Assembly (NCBI RefSeq): GCF_002289575.1
Contig: NZ_NTGA01000022.1
Span: 1-64,000 of the forward strand
Origin: Dietzia natronolimnaea
GTDB lineage: Bacteria; Actinomycetota; Actinomycetes; Mycobacteriales; Mycobacteriaceae
Direction of reading: 5' to 3'
DNA length: 64,000 nucleotides
Shown here: positions 7,860 to 15,579 of the stretch, in pieces
Position numbering within the stretch: the first letter of the stretch is position 1
Layout of the letters: each line of letters starts with the position of its first letter
The notes under the pieces: generated by a model
What the model was told of the DNA's origin: nothing
The model's input: the letters and a program-made list of their open reading frames with translations, nothing else
The model's database searches: none
Made by a program: the position numbers and the translations under genes

Positions 7860-9277
7860 CGCCCCGCGCCGTGGGATGCGCCACCTCGTCGTCGTCGCAT
7901 GATGGCGTGCCACGTCAACGCCACCATCACCGCGGCGCAGCACAGCACGCCCACACCGAACGCCATGGTGATGCCCTCGTCGGTGGAGTAAGTCGACTCG
8001 GACGGGTGGGCGGCGAGCACGGCGGCGGACAACGCGGCACCCACAGCGCCGCCGACCGTGCGCAGGACCTGGTTGAAGCTCACGGCGCTGCCGAGTTGGT
8101 CCACGGCCACACTCCGGGCGATCAGCGCGGGCATGGCGGCGTAACCGGAGCCGATCCCCGCCCCGAACAGGAACATCCCGACGGCGAGCGTGAGGAAGTT
8201 GTCGTGAGCGGACCACAGCAGCAGCGATGCCACGGTCATCACGGCCGCGCCGACCGGCAGGAAGACCGCCATGTCGACCCGGCGCGCGAGGGCACGGACC
8301 GCGCGATTTGCCAGGAAGCTCCCCACGGACAGCGGCGCCATCATGAAGCCCGCCCACATGAGCGGGACGGCGAGCCCGAAGCCGGTCCCGGCGGGCGCTT
8401 GCGCCACCAGGCTCGCGATCGACAGGCCGATGTACAGCGCGGTGCCCAGCCCGATCGCGGTGGCGTTGGCCAGCAGCACCTCGGGTCTGCGCACCACCCG
8501 CAGGTTGATCAGCGGGTACCGGGTCCGCACGCTGTGCACGACCCACATGGACAGGGCGGCCAGGGCTACCGCAAGGGTCGACAGGGCGCGCGGTGAGGTC
8601 CAGCCCCACCCCTGGGCCTCGGAGATCCACAGCAGCAGGGTGGCCAGGCCGGCGCCCAGCAGAACTGTTCCCGGCAGGTCGAGGGGCGTGCGCGGGGCGA
8701 GCGGGTCGGGCCCGGCGGGCACGAAGCGCCACACCGCGGCTGCCGCGGTGGCCACGAACAGCGCGGCGAAGGCGAACGCGGACCGGTGGCCGAACCCCGC
8801 GGCGAGCAGGCCGGTGAGCGGGTATCCCAGCCCCATCCCCACGGAGACCGTGACCGACAGGGTGGAGATGGCCGGTTGGGATTCGGAGTAGCTCAGGTGC
8901 CGGCGGGCCAGGGCGATCGTGACCGGGACGGTCCCGTAGAGCAGGCCCTGCAGTGCCCGGCCGATCAGGAATACCGTGAAGCTCGTGGCCACGGTGGCGA
9001 TGACCGATCCCGTGAAGATCACCGCCAACGACGCCAGGAGCAGCCGCCTGGTGTGGGGGCCGTCCGCCATCCGTCCCATGATCGGGGTGGCCACCGCGCC
9101 CACCAGCAGGTTCACGGTGAGCATCCACTGCGCGGCGCTGACGGTGATGCCGAACTCGCCGGCCACCGACGGCACGAGCAGCATGCCCAGGGAGCTGACG
9201 ATCGCGCTGGTGAGCCCGGCGTAGACCAGGGTCTGGAGGAACCAGCGGGGCGCGGGCGCACGGTCGGTCGAGGTCAC
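7856..9277 (-). CDS. MFS drug-efflux-type transporter
   Basis: The 473-residue protein has about fourteen hydrophobic segments, like the DHA2 (QacA/EmrB) family. The loop after TM2 is GRMADGPHTRRLLL, close to the MFS motif GxLaDrxGrrr, and GRALQGLLYGTVPVTIALARRHL carries the drug:H+ antiporter helix. Proton-driven export of a hydrophobic compound is the likely role. GTG at 9277 overlaps the marR stop as GTGA, and its own stop overlaps the next start, so three genes form one tightly coupled unit. A divergent or self-acting MarR repressor next to an exporter usually means the exported compound is the inducer. Confidence 0.83.
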   Translation of the reverse strand: MTSTDRAPAPRWFLQTLVYAGLTSAIVSSLGMLLVPSVAGEFGITVSAAQWMLTVNLLVGAVATPIMGRMADGPHTRRLLLASLAVIFTGSVIATVATSFTVFLIGRALQGLLYGTVPVTIALARRHLSYSESQPAISTLSVTVSVGMGLGYPLTGLLAAGFGHRSAFAFAALFVATAAAAVWRFVPAGPDPLAPRTPLDLPGTVLLGAGLATLLLWISEAQGWGWTSPRALSTLAVALAALSMWVVHSVRTRYPLINLRVVRRPEVLLANATAIGLGTALYIGLSIASLVAQAPAGTGFGLAVPLMWAGFMMAPLSVGSFLANRAVRALARRVDMAVFLPVGAAVMTVASLLLWSAHDNFLTLAVGMFLFGAGIGSGYAAMPALIARSVAVDQLGSAVSFNQVLRTVGGAVGAALSAAVLAAHPSESTYSTDEGITMAFGVGVLCCAAVMVALTWHAIMRRRRGGASHGAGR

Positions 9278-9735
9278 CTCGTGCCCTCGGTGTCCAGCCT
9301 GCTGAGCAGGGGCACGGCTGAGGCCAGCGTGGCGCGCTCGGACTCGCTGAGCTCGTCGGTGACCGCGTGGACCAGCCACTCCTGCCCGGCCGAGCGTTCG
9401 CTGACCAGGCGTGTGCGGCCGCTGTCGGTGAGGGTGATCAGGACCCGTCGGCCGTCGGCGGGGTCAGGGCTGCGGGAGACCAGGCCCATCTCTTCGAGTT
9501 CGCGGACCGCACCCGCCACAGCCTGGTGGCTGATCCGCTCGTGCGCGGCGAGGACGGTCGCGGTGAGTGCGCCGTGGCGGTCGAGGCGGGCCAGGATCCC
9601 GACCTTCCCCATCGACAGCGTCCGGTGCTCGCCGAGACGCCGCCACAGCGGGCGCAGGGCCTCGCGCAGGTCGGTGGCGAGCGCGGCCGGGTCGGTGGGG
9701 TCTGGGCTGGCCGCAGGGTGGGTCTGGTCGGTCAC
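9274..9735 (-). CDS. MarR-family transcriptional regulator
   Basis: The 153-residue protein has the winged helix of MarR regulators: LSMGKVGILARLDRHGALTATVLAAHERISHQAVAGAVRELEEMGLVSRSPDPADGRRVLITLTDSGR contains the recognition helix and the DPADGRR wing. The N-terminal part has a Pro/Thr/Asp-rich lead. GTG at 9735 starts the first gene of the marR-MFS-yhhN operon. Short palindromes at 9749-9764, just before the start, are candidate autoregulatory sites. It most likely represses its own operon and releases DNA on binding a small hydrophobic ligand. Confidence 0.87.
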   Translation of the reverse strand: MTDQTHPAASPDPTDPAALATDLREALRPLWRRLGEHRTLSMGKVGILARLDRHGALTATVLAAHERISHQAVAGAVRELEEMGLVSRSPDPADGRRVLITLTDSGRTRLVSERSAGQEWLVHAVTDELSESERATLASAVPLLSRLDTEGTR

Positions 9736-9748
9736 CCGGGCGATTCTA

Positions 9749-9764
9749 CAAGCTGCTTGCGCAA
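9749..9764. promoter_or_regulatory. Overlapping palindromes, candidate MarR operator
   Basis: CAAGCTGCTTG at 9749-9759 is an 11-base palindrome and overlaps TTGCGCAA at 9757-9764. They lie 14 to 29 bases upstream of the marR start, and a further CTTGCG follows at 9769-9774. The position suits autorepression. Confidence 0.45.
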
Positions 9765-9860
9765 TCTACTTGCGAGACTGGGGTCCGAGGCCCGCACCTG
9801 CCCCTTGTGCCCCGGCGTTCCCCCGCGCCTTCCCGGCGCTCCCCATCGGCAGGCGCTCCC

Positions 9861-9924
9861 CATCGAAAAGAGCGTTCCGAACACCTGCTACTCGGCGGAT
9901 GTGTTCGGAACGCTCTTTTCGATG
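9861..9924 (-). terminator. Strong hairpin terminator after the lipase gene
   Basis: A perfect 24-base stem (9861-9884 with 9901-9924) encloses a 16-base loop. It lies 39 bases after the stop of the minus-strand lipase gene. The core TCGAAAAGAGCGTTCCG on one arm recurs with small changes in the hairpin at 47621-47679, so the two belong to one repeat family. The arm ends in CTTTT on either strand, which supports termination. Confidence 0.75.
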
Positions 9925-9962
9925 CAGCGGAACGCTCGTCGCGACGCGCGGGGGTCGGCGGC

Positions 9963-11309
9963 TCAGTACGTCCCGCAGTTGACCGGCGCCGGGACGCCGT
10001 CGATCCGGTCGGCCAGGTACTGCACCGTCCCGCCGAGGCCGGAGAGCATCGGCACCGCGTGGTTGATGACCAGCCCGGTGGCCACCGGCGGGGTGTGGTC
10101 GATCACCATCTCGACCGCCGCACCCTGCGCGCACCAGTCGCGGCCGAGCCGCTGTGACTGGTGGCCGGGCACCACGTCGTCGTTCACGGGGGACAGGATC
10201 CGCACCGGCGTGGTGGGCGACATGCGGCCGATGCGCTGGCGCTCCAGGTAGTCCATGATGGCCGGATCCTGCCTGGCGATCTCACCGGCGGACTGGCCGG
10301 ACAGCGTGAAGTTGTTGGTCCGCTGATGGAAGAACTGGATGGCGGTCTCGCCGATGCACTGGTCGGAGGTGGCGGCGAGCATCGCCCGGCCGTGGTCGTT
10401 GAGGTAGGCGTCGAGGAGTCGGTTCATCTCCGGGTAGGCGTCGACGAGGCTGTTGAGCGAGTACCCGATCACTCCGGCGATCGCCGACCCGTCCGCCCTC
10501 TCGAGGGTGGCCAGGAGGTCGGCGGGCGGCGATCCGGCGGCGGTACCGACGAGGTTCACCTCGGCCGCGTACCGCGGGTGCAGTTCGGCCGCCGCGGCCA
10601 CCGCGCCGCCGCCCTGGGAGTACCCGGTGAACACGGTGCGCGGCGAGTCGCCGATGTCCGCTCCCGGGACCCGCGGCGCGGCGCGGGCGATGTCCAGCAC
10701 GGCACGGGCCGAGGACTCGCGGTGGACGTACGGGTGGATGCCGGGCGTGCCCAGCCCCTCGTAGTCGGTCATCGCGACCGCGTACCCGCGGGCCAACAAC
10801 GCGTAGGCCTGGATGATCTCGTAGCCGAAGCCCACGCCGGGCGGGTCCGTGCGGACCGTGGCCAGGTTCTGGAAGGTCTTCGACGGCGCGCAGTGGTCGG
10901 CCTGGCCCTGGGTGCCCGGCGCGAGCACAGCGAGCGGCCGAGTCCCCGGACCCGTCCACGGTGCGCGGGGCTGGAGGTAGGTCCCGGTCACGGCCACCGG
11001 CTGATTTCTCGACCCCACGGAGGTGTACATGATCCGCTGGGCGTCGGTCGAGACCGCGCCGGCGCCGTCCGAGAGGAACTCCGCCCCGGGGATGGGAGGG
11101 ATCGCACCGGCGAGTGGGAACGCCTCGGACTTGACGAGCGCGCCCGCGCCCGCGGGCAGTTGGGCCGGCGGTTGGTAGAACGCGGGAGCGGGGTCGTTGG
11201 ACGAGCCCTGTGCGGCGGCGACCGGGGCGAGCACGGCCCCGCCGCCGATGGTGGTCGCCAGAGCGGTGGCGAGTGCGGCAGCGCGCATCGCGGTTCGACG
11301 AAGTAACAC
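9963..11309 (-). CDS. Secreted lipase/esterase of the actinobacterial LIP family
   Basis: This 448-residue protein has a signal peptide (MRAAALATALATTIGGGAVLAPVAAAQG) and the layout of secretory lipases. It has LAVLAPGTQGQADHCAPS, then GYAVAMTDYEGLGTPGIHPYV, and a nucleophile elbow TVFTGYSQGGGAVAAAAELHPRY with Ser as nucleophile. The likely Asp is in PVRILSPVNDDVVP and the His in TGLVINHAVPMLSGL. Four cysteines suggest disulfides outside the cell. Such enzymes cleave triacylglycerols or short esters. The GTG at 11309 follows GGGGGG; the internal ATG at 11288 is an alternative. A strong hairpin follows the gene. Confidence 0.83.
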   Translation of the reverse strand: MLLRRTAMRAAALATALATTIGGGAVLAPVAAAQGSSNDPAPAFYQPPAQLPAGAGALVKSEAFPLAGAIPPIPGAEFLSDGAGAVSTDAQRIMYTSVGSRNQPVAVTGTYLQPRAPWTGPGTRPLAVLAPGTQGQADHCAPSKTFQNLATVRTDPPGVGFGYEIIQAYALLARGYAVAMTDYEGLGTPGIHPYVHRESSARAVLDIARAAPRVPGADIGDSPRTVFTGYSQGGGAVAAAAELHPRYAAEVNLVGTAAGSPPADLLATLERADGSAIAGVIGYSLNSLVDAYPEMNRLLDAYLNDHGRAMLAATSDQCIGETAIQFFHQRTNNFTLSGQSAGEIARQDPAIMDYLERQRIGRMSPTTPVRILSPVNDDVVPGHQSQRLGRDWCAQGAAVEMVIDHTPPVATGLVINHAVPMLSGLGGTVQYLADRIDGVPAPVNCGTY

Positions 11310-11511
11310 GGTCCCCCCGGACTTAATGTGTCGTGAATCACTGATGAACGGAGTCTAAGTCGCCACCCTCCCGCGTGGGTCGGGCACCCTCCCGGAGCTA
11401 CCGTCGTGGTCATGACCCAGCGCCCGGGCGGAACCTGTGGGAGCGCGCCCGCGATCGAGGCGCCGCCGACGCCGGACGCCTGCGGGGTGGTCACGCCGGA
11501 GGTCGGCCCGC

Positions 11512-12165
11512 CTAGGCCGACCTGGCCCGCGTCCGCGGAGATCCGGCGGTTCGAGTAGCCCTGAACCCCTCGTGCCCGACCTGCTGTGCGGCTCGACGAT
11601 GCAGTACCGCCCAATGGGTCGCCAGTATCGATGCGCTGAATCCGAACACGACCCAGGAGAGCGCTGCGGAAACGGGTCCGCCGATGAAGAAGCCGAGCAG
11701 CAGAGCGATGACCCAGTTGACGATGAACAGCAGTGCGACCCAGAAGAACCCGAGCAGGGCGCGACCGGGAGTGCACGTGACGGTACGGAGTACGCCCGGG
11801 CTCGGCCTTGACGCAAGAGACGCGAGTAGCGGTACCGCAGCCACCGCGACGACGACTGGCAGAATCGGCGACACAACTCCGGCCAGGCCTCCGAGGACGA
11901 CTGCCGCCGTCGCGCCTATCAGCACCGTCATCGGCGGTACTGAGAACCGTGCGTCGGCATCGACTGCGGCGGCCGACGCCCCCAGGATCAGCCAGAGCGC
12001 GAGGATCATCGCCAGTCCTGAGGCGCCCACGCGCAGTGCGAATCCCCACGCACCCTCGGGGGTTGGATCATCGACCACCAGCAGCGCCTGGAGAAGTGCG
12101 TTGACGATCACCACCGGGAGCACTACAGGGGCACCTCGGAGACACCCCCGCCACGTCCCGATCAT
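11512..12165 (-). CDS. Multi-pass membrane protein of unknown function
   Basis: The 217-residue product has about six membrane segments (for example VVLPVVIVNALLQALLVV, GLAMILALWLILGASAAAV and ALLGFFWVALLFIVNWVIALLLGFF) and a basic C-terminal tail. No catalytic motif is seen and I do not recognise the family. Its ATG at 12165 overlaps the stop of the lipoprotein gene as ATGA, so it is the third gene of a coupled operon with a metallophosphoesterase and a lipoprotein. This suggests a membrane complex acting at the cell envelope, but that is inference only. Confidence 0.65.
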   Translation of the reverse strand: MIGTWRGCLRGAPVVLPVVIVNALLQALLVVDDPTPEGAWGFALRVGASGLAMILALWLILGASAAAVDADARFSVPPMTVLIGATAAVVLGGLAGVVSPILPVVVAVAAVPLLASLASRPSPGVLRTVTCTPGRALLGFFWVALLFIVNWVIALLLGFFIGGPVSAALSWVVFGFSASILATHWAVLHRRAAQQVGHEGFRATRTAGSPRTRARSA

Positions 12166-12503
12166 CGCGCGCCCACCGTTCCATTTCGTTCGAGAACGGC
12201 CTGCACGGGACCCGAGTAGATGAGGCTCTGCCCGACTCTGAGGTCGAAGGACGCGCCGTCCTCGGAAGTCAGGGTCGCCGTGATGGTCTCGTTGCTGACG
12301 GTTTCTCCGACACATCGAAGAGCCGCGCCGTGGCCATCGCACACCGGCGCGACGAGAACGTCGACACCCTGCTCCAGCAGCACCTCGATCGCCGCGTACC
12401 TCAGGTCCGCGATCTCCGCTCCCCCGACGGGTGCGAGTGCGTCGATCTGCGAGCATCCCGCCAGGGCAAGCGTGAGGATCAGGCCTCCGGTCGCCCGCTT
12501 CAC
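12162..12503 (-). CDS. Small lipoprotein, possibly DUF4333-like
   Basis: The 113-residue protein starts VKRATGGLILTLALAGC, a clear lipobox (LALAGC). The mature part has one cysteine pair (VAPVCDGHGAALRCVGETVS) and ends in short beta strands. The pattern of two cysteines around a small Gly loop recalls DUF4333 lipoproteins of mycolata, but the match is loose. GTG at 12503 overlaps the metallophosphoesterase stop as GTGA, and its own stop overlaps the next gene. It should be anchored on the outer face of the cytoplasmic membrane. Confidence 0.65.
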   Translation of the reverse strand: MKRATGGLILTLALAGCSQIDALAPVGGAEIADLRYAAIEVLLEQGVDVLVAPVCDGHGAALRCVGETVSNETITATLTSEDGASFDLRVGQSLIYSGPVQAVLERNGTVGAR

Positions 12504-14287
12504 CGCTGCCCCCGTTGCTCGTGGGCGAGGAGGCGCGCGCGCTCGCGCAGGTGCTGCTGTTCCAGCGACGCGTCGGTGATCGCCTCCATCTCGAACGGGG
12601 CGGGCAGAAGGAGCTCGGTGTTGCGGTCCAGCGCCGAGCCTCTCCTCATCAGGGGGTTCTCGGCCCAATCGTTCGCGGCCAGCTCCCGACTCCGCGACGC
12701 CAGGTCCAGGTACCCGCCCGACGAGCCCGGGGTCACCGGCGACGCGTGATCGAGCACCGTCGTGAACAGTGACAGCGTTCCATCCCGGTTGTCGACGATC
12801 TCGACGGTCTGCTGTTGTTGTGGGAAGTCGATGCAGGACGCCGTCGTGATCTCCCAGAAGCCGGTGCGGTCGGCCCGGTGGGCGAGGATCTGATTCTGAT
12901 GTGTGTGCCCGTTCAGCCAAGCGATCACCACCGGGTACGCCAACAGCATGTCGACGAATTCCTCGGCGCCGTGGAGCGTCATGTCCGAGCCCGGTCTCCG
13001 CGCCCGATTCTCCAGGGTCATGCTGTTGTGATGCGTCAGAACCAGGACGAGCTTCTTGTCGGACTGTGCACGGTCCAGCTGGCCCTTGAGCCACTCGAAC
13101 TGGTCGGCCGGCACCGCACCGTCCGCCCCGGCGACGGCGTTGCAGGTATCGAGTCCGAACAGGCGCACGTGGGGTGTCACATCAGTGGTCCACCAGGTCT
13201 CTCCCGAATCGAGGTTGTGCTGGGTGAAGCCGTGCCCGACGGGGCCGGGTGTCGCCGTGGTGTTGAAGTGCTCGGCCATGAACTCGCGTTGCTCGAAGAG
13301 GTACCGCCGCGGATCCGAGGTGACTCCACGAAATCCCGGTCTGGTTCCTGACTGGACTCCCCATGCGTCACTCAACCGTTGCAGGGGACTCGCGGTCGCG
13401 GCGTATCCGGCCAGAATCGACGTCGAGGTGGCGGCGAGCGTATGGGCCTTCTGCGATCCGACCGCCAGCGAACGCAACTGGGAGGAGAGTCCGAACGTGC
13501 CGAGCAGGAGCGTGTCGTGGTTTCCGTACACCGAGTACCACGGCACCGGGAGGCCCACCGACTCGACAGGCCGGGCGATGGCCTCGGCCAACAACCCGGG
13601 CAGCCGGGGAAACCCGTAGTCGCCGAACGCGCCACCCGACGGCGACCCCGGTCGGTAGGCCCAGTGCGCGTCCTGCCATGCCTGCACACCCTCGAATACA
13701 TGGGGGGACCCGCTGTTGGGCGTCACCGCCACCCCGTCGAGAACATCGATGTACCACCGCAACTCGAGATGGGAATGCATGTCGGCGCTGTCGCCGGTGA
13801 CTATCGCCGCACCGAGGGGCGCCCCGGTCACCGGACTGGTCGAGTTGTCGGCGAAGGCCTTGACCATCGCCGCGGTCACATGAACGGTGAGTGGATCCTG
13901 CGGGTGGAACGCCGACCCCCATGTCGCGTGATCCTGAACGATCATCGGTTCGATACGGCAGGGGGACTGCGCGTCGATGACGTGCATATCGGACAGGTGT
14001 CCGAGATACAGGAGGGAACGGCGCGAATCCACCCGTGTTGGAGAGGGAGACGCGCGCAGGATGTCCGCTCGCGGAATATGGTCCTCACCAGGTCCCGCGG
14101 CCAGGGTCCGATACGAGTGGGCGTCGCCGCCGTTCCTCAGAATCGTCCCCGTCAACGTTGACGGTGGCGCGTCGGGAACCGTCCGAGCGGTCGCGAGCCG
14201 GCTGCTCAGCGAACCGGGAGCCACTCCCCACAACGCCGCCAGCAGGCCGACGCGGCTCACGAACTGTCGACGGGATAAACCGGGCAT
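12500..14287 (-). CDS. Exported metallophosphoesterase, TIGR03767-like
   Basis: This 595-residue protein begins with a twin-arginine signal (MPGLSRRQFVSRVGLLAALWGV). The calcineurin-like motifs are all visible: LYLGHLSDMHVIDAQ, IVTGDSADM, SVYGNHDTLL, LVLTHHNSM and IAWLNGHTHQNQ. They supply the two-metal site. The length and the HLSDMHVIDAQSPCRIEP segment suggest the group named PPA1498 family. The ATG at 14287 follows GGAGGAG. The product should be folded with its metals in the cytoplasm and exported by Tat. It heads an operon with a lipoprotein and a membrane protein. Its substrate could be a nucleotide, phospholipid or cell-wall phosphate. Confidence 0.82.
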   Translation of the reverse strand: MPGLSRRQFVSRVGLLAALWGVAPGSLSSRLATARTVPDAPPSTLTGTILRNGGDAHSYRTLAAGPGEDHIPRADILRASPSPTRVDSRRSLLYLGHLSDMHVIDAQSPCRIEPMIVQDHATWGSAFHPQDPLTVHVTAAMVKAFADNSTSPVTGAPLGAAIVTGDSADMHSHLELRWYIDVLDGVAVTPNSGSPHVFEGVQAWQDAHWAYRPGSPSGGAFGDYGFPRLPGLLAEAIARPVESVGLPVPWYSVYGNHDTLLLGTFGLSSQLRSLAVGSQKAHTLAATSTSILAGYAATASPLQRLSDAWGVQSGTRPGFRGVTSDPRRYLFEQREFMAEHFNTTATPGPVGHGFTQHNLDSGETWWTTDVTPHVRLFGLDTCNAVAGADGAVPADQFEWLKGQLDRAQSDKKLVLVLTHHNSMTLENRARRPGSDMTLHGAEEFVDMLLAYPVVIAWLNGHTHQNQILAHRADRTGFWEITTASCIDFPQQQQTVEIVDNRDGTLSLFTTVLDHASPVTPGSSGGYLDLASRSRELAANDWAENPLMRRGSALDRNTELLLPAPFEMEAITDASLEQQHLRERARLLAHEQRGQR

Positions 14288-14417
14288 CGACGCTCCTCCG
14301 GCCAGGGGTAGCAGAAGAATAGCGCCGGAGTCGGCGGGATGGAACGGGGTGCAATGTCACCGGGTGGAACCCGTTCTGCGCCAACGCGACCTGCACGCAC
14401 CGCATCCCGGCGGCGGG

Positions 14418-14759
14418 TCAACCGGTGCGCAGCCGGCCCGCCATCTTGTGCCGTTCCAGCTCGGTCATGCCGCCCCAGACGCCGTAGAGCTCCCGCTCCT
14501 CGATGGCGTACCGGCGGCACTGGTCGAGCACCGGGCACTGCCGGCAGAGCTGCTTGGCGAGTTCCTCGTTCTTCCGCCTCGTGCCCTTGAGGTCGTGGTC
14601 GTCGTTATAGAACAGGTCCTGGTGGCCGACGCAGTTGCCGCGGTCAGCCCATGCCCATCGATCGTCCACTGCGGTCGAGGCGGCCTCAGCCAAATGATCA
14701 TCCCACTTCCCGGGTCGGCGACGAGTCGAAAGACCGTGCGCGGAACAACGTCCCATCAT
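14418..14759 (-). CDS. WhiB-family iron-sulfur regulator
   Basis: The 113-residue protein has the four cysteines that hold a 4Fe-4S cluster: C43 (RGNCVGHQDLFY) and C72, C75, C81 (LCRQCPVLDQC). The GVWGG turn and basic C-terminus (ERHKMAGRLRTG) follow, as in WhiB proteins that bind the principal sigma factor and DNA. The FY-x-DD segment and EPYGVWGG-like turn bring it closer to WhiB3 than to WhiB1, but I am not sure of the subtype. It is a paralogue of the WhiB at 42199, and both end in AGR-x-RTG. It is divergent from a LuxR regulator, with 86 bases between them. Confidence 0.88.
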   Translation of the reverse strand: MMGRCSAHGLSTRRRPGKWDDHLAEAASTAVDDRWAWADRGNCVGHQDLFYNDDHDLKGTRRKNEELAKQLCRQCPVLDQCRRYAIEERELYGVWGGMTELERHKMAGRLRTG

Positions 14760-14783
14760 CCGTTGTATGAAAGCGGGCGGACT

Positions 14784-14799
14784 ACACCCCCAGGGGTGT
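14784..14799. promoter_or_regulatory. Palindrome between whiB and luxR
   Basis: ACACCCCCAGGGGTGT has perfect 7-base arms (ACACCCC and GGGGTGT) around CA. It lies 25 bases before the whiB start and 47 before the luxR start, so one protein could control both promoters. The GC-rich arms resemble CsoR-type boxes, and a true CsoR box follows at 15553. Confidence 0.45.
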
Positions 14800-14845
14800 G
14801 ATCGCCGTATCGGGGCATCCGAGGGTTCGTTGCTAAGGTCTGTCC

Positions 14846-15469
14846 ATGCCGGTCAGGGTGACTGTGATCAACGACTACCTCGTCGTCGTAGCCGGGGTGA
14901 ACGCCATACTCTCGGAGTACGCCGACCGCATCGAGGTCGTGGAGAAGCGCACGGTCTCCAAGGGGGCGGCTCCGGTGGACGTGGCCCTGTACGACACGTT
15001 CGCCGCGCCGGTCGGTAAGCACGCCCGCCTGGCCGCGTTGCGTCAGGACCCGTCGATCGGTGCGATCGCGGTCTACTCCTTCGCCGCCGGCCACGCTGCT
15101 GTGGAGGACAGTCTGGCGTTGGGGGCGAACGGCTTCCTCTCCAAGTCGCTGTCCGCCCCGGAGCTGGTCCGGGGGATAGAGGAGATCGCGGCGGGGCGCG
15201 TCGTGACGATGGTGGGGCCGGGGCTGTCCGCCACGGGGGCCAACGACTGGCCCGCCAAGGAGGCGGGCCTCTCCGCCCGCGAAGCCGAGATGGTGGGCCT
15301 GATCGTGCAGGGCATGTCGAACCGGGAGATCGGCGACCGGTGCTACCTGTCGGCCAACACGGTCAAGACCTACATCCGTGCCGCCTACCGGAAGATGGGC
15401 GTGAACACGCGCGCCCAGGCGGTGGCCTGGGGAATCGAACACGGCCTGAAGCCCGACCGCCAGGCCTGA
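14846..15469 (+). CDS. Orphan NarL/LuxR-type response regulator
   Basis: The 207-residue protein has an N-terminal receiver and a C-terminal LuxR helix-turn-helix (GLSAREAEMVGLIVQGMSNREIGDRCYLSANTVKTYIRAAYRKMGV). The receiver keeps a likely phosphoacceptor Asp in DVALYD, the Ser in AVYSFAAG and the Lys in GFLSKSLSAPELV. One acidic pocket residue is Asn (VINDYLVVV). No histidine kinase is adjacent, so the input is unknown and phosphorylation may be weak. ATG at 14846 is used. The stop codon sits in a 20-base tandem repeat. It is divergent from whiB, with a palindrome between. Confidence 0.83.
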   Translation: MPVRVTVINDYLVVVAGVNAILSEYADRIEVVEKRTVSKGAAPVDVALYDTFAAPVGKHARLAALRQDPSIGAIAVYSFAAGHAAVEDSLALGANGFLSKSLSAPELVRGIEEIAAGRVVTMVGPGLSATGANDWPAKEAGLSAREAEMVGLIVQGMSNREIGDRCYLSANTVKTYIRAAYRKMGVNTRAQAVAWGIEHGLKPDRQA

Positions 15470-15510
15470 AGCCCGACCGTCAGGCCTGAAGCCCGACCGC
15501 CAGGCCTGAA
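15443..15510 (+). repeat. 20-base tandem repeat crossing the luxR stop codon
   Basis: The unit ggcctgaagcccgaccg(c/t)ca occurs three times with a partial fourth. The first copy is coding (LKPDRQ) and the second supplies the TGA stop. Because 20 is not a multiple of 3, changes in copy number alter nothing before the first TGA. Confidence 0.85.
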
Positions 15511-15552
15511 CCGCGGGAGTCCGGTGGCGGGGAGACGTGGGCCTTGAAATGG

Positions 15553-15569
15553 GTACCCTAGGGGGGTAC
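15553..15569 (+). promoter_or_regulatory. CsoR operator of csoR-copZ-copA
   Basis: GTACCCTAGGGGGGTAC is a 17-base inverted repeat with perfect 6-base arms, the form of CsoR copper-repressor boxes (TACCC...GGGTA). It ends 10 bases before the csoR start, which leaves no room for a normal leader, so the transcript may be leaderless or nearly so. Copper-bound CsoR is expected to leave this site. Confidence 0.78.
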
Positions 15570-15579
15570 TGTATGTCGC

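Noticed and set aside
11412-11558. 48-codon frame on the plus strand, MTQRPGGTCGSAPAIEAPPT and onward
   Set aside because: No ribosome site at a normal distance, no recognisable features, and it overlaps the end of the membrane-protein gene. I cannot support it.
14149-14164. 16-base perfect palindrome CCGTCAACGTTGACGG
   Set aside because: It lies inside the metallophosphoesterase coding sequence, far from any promoter, and is probably chance.
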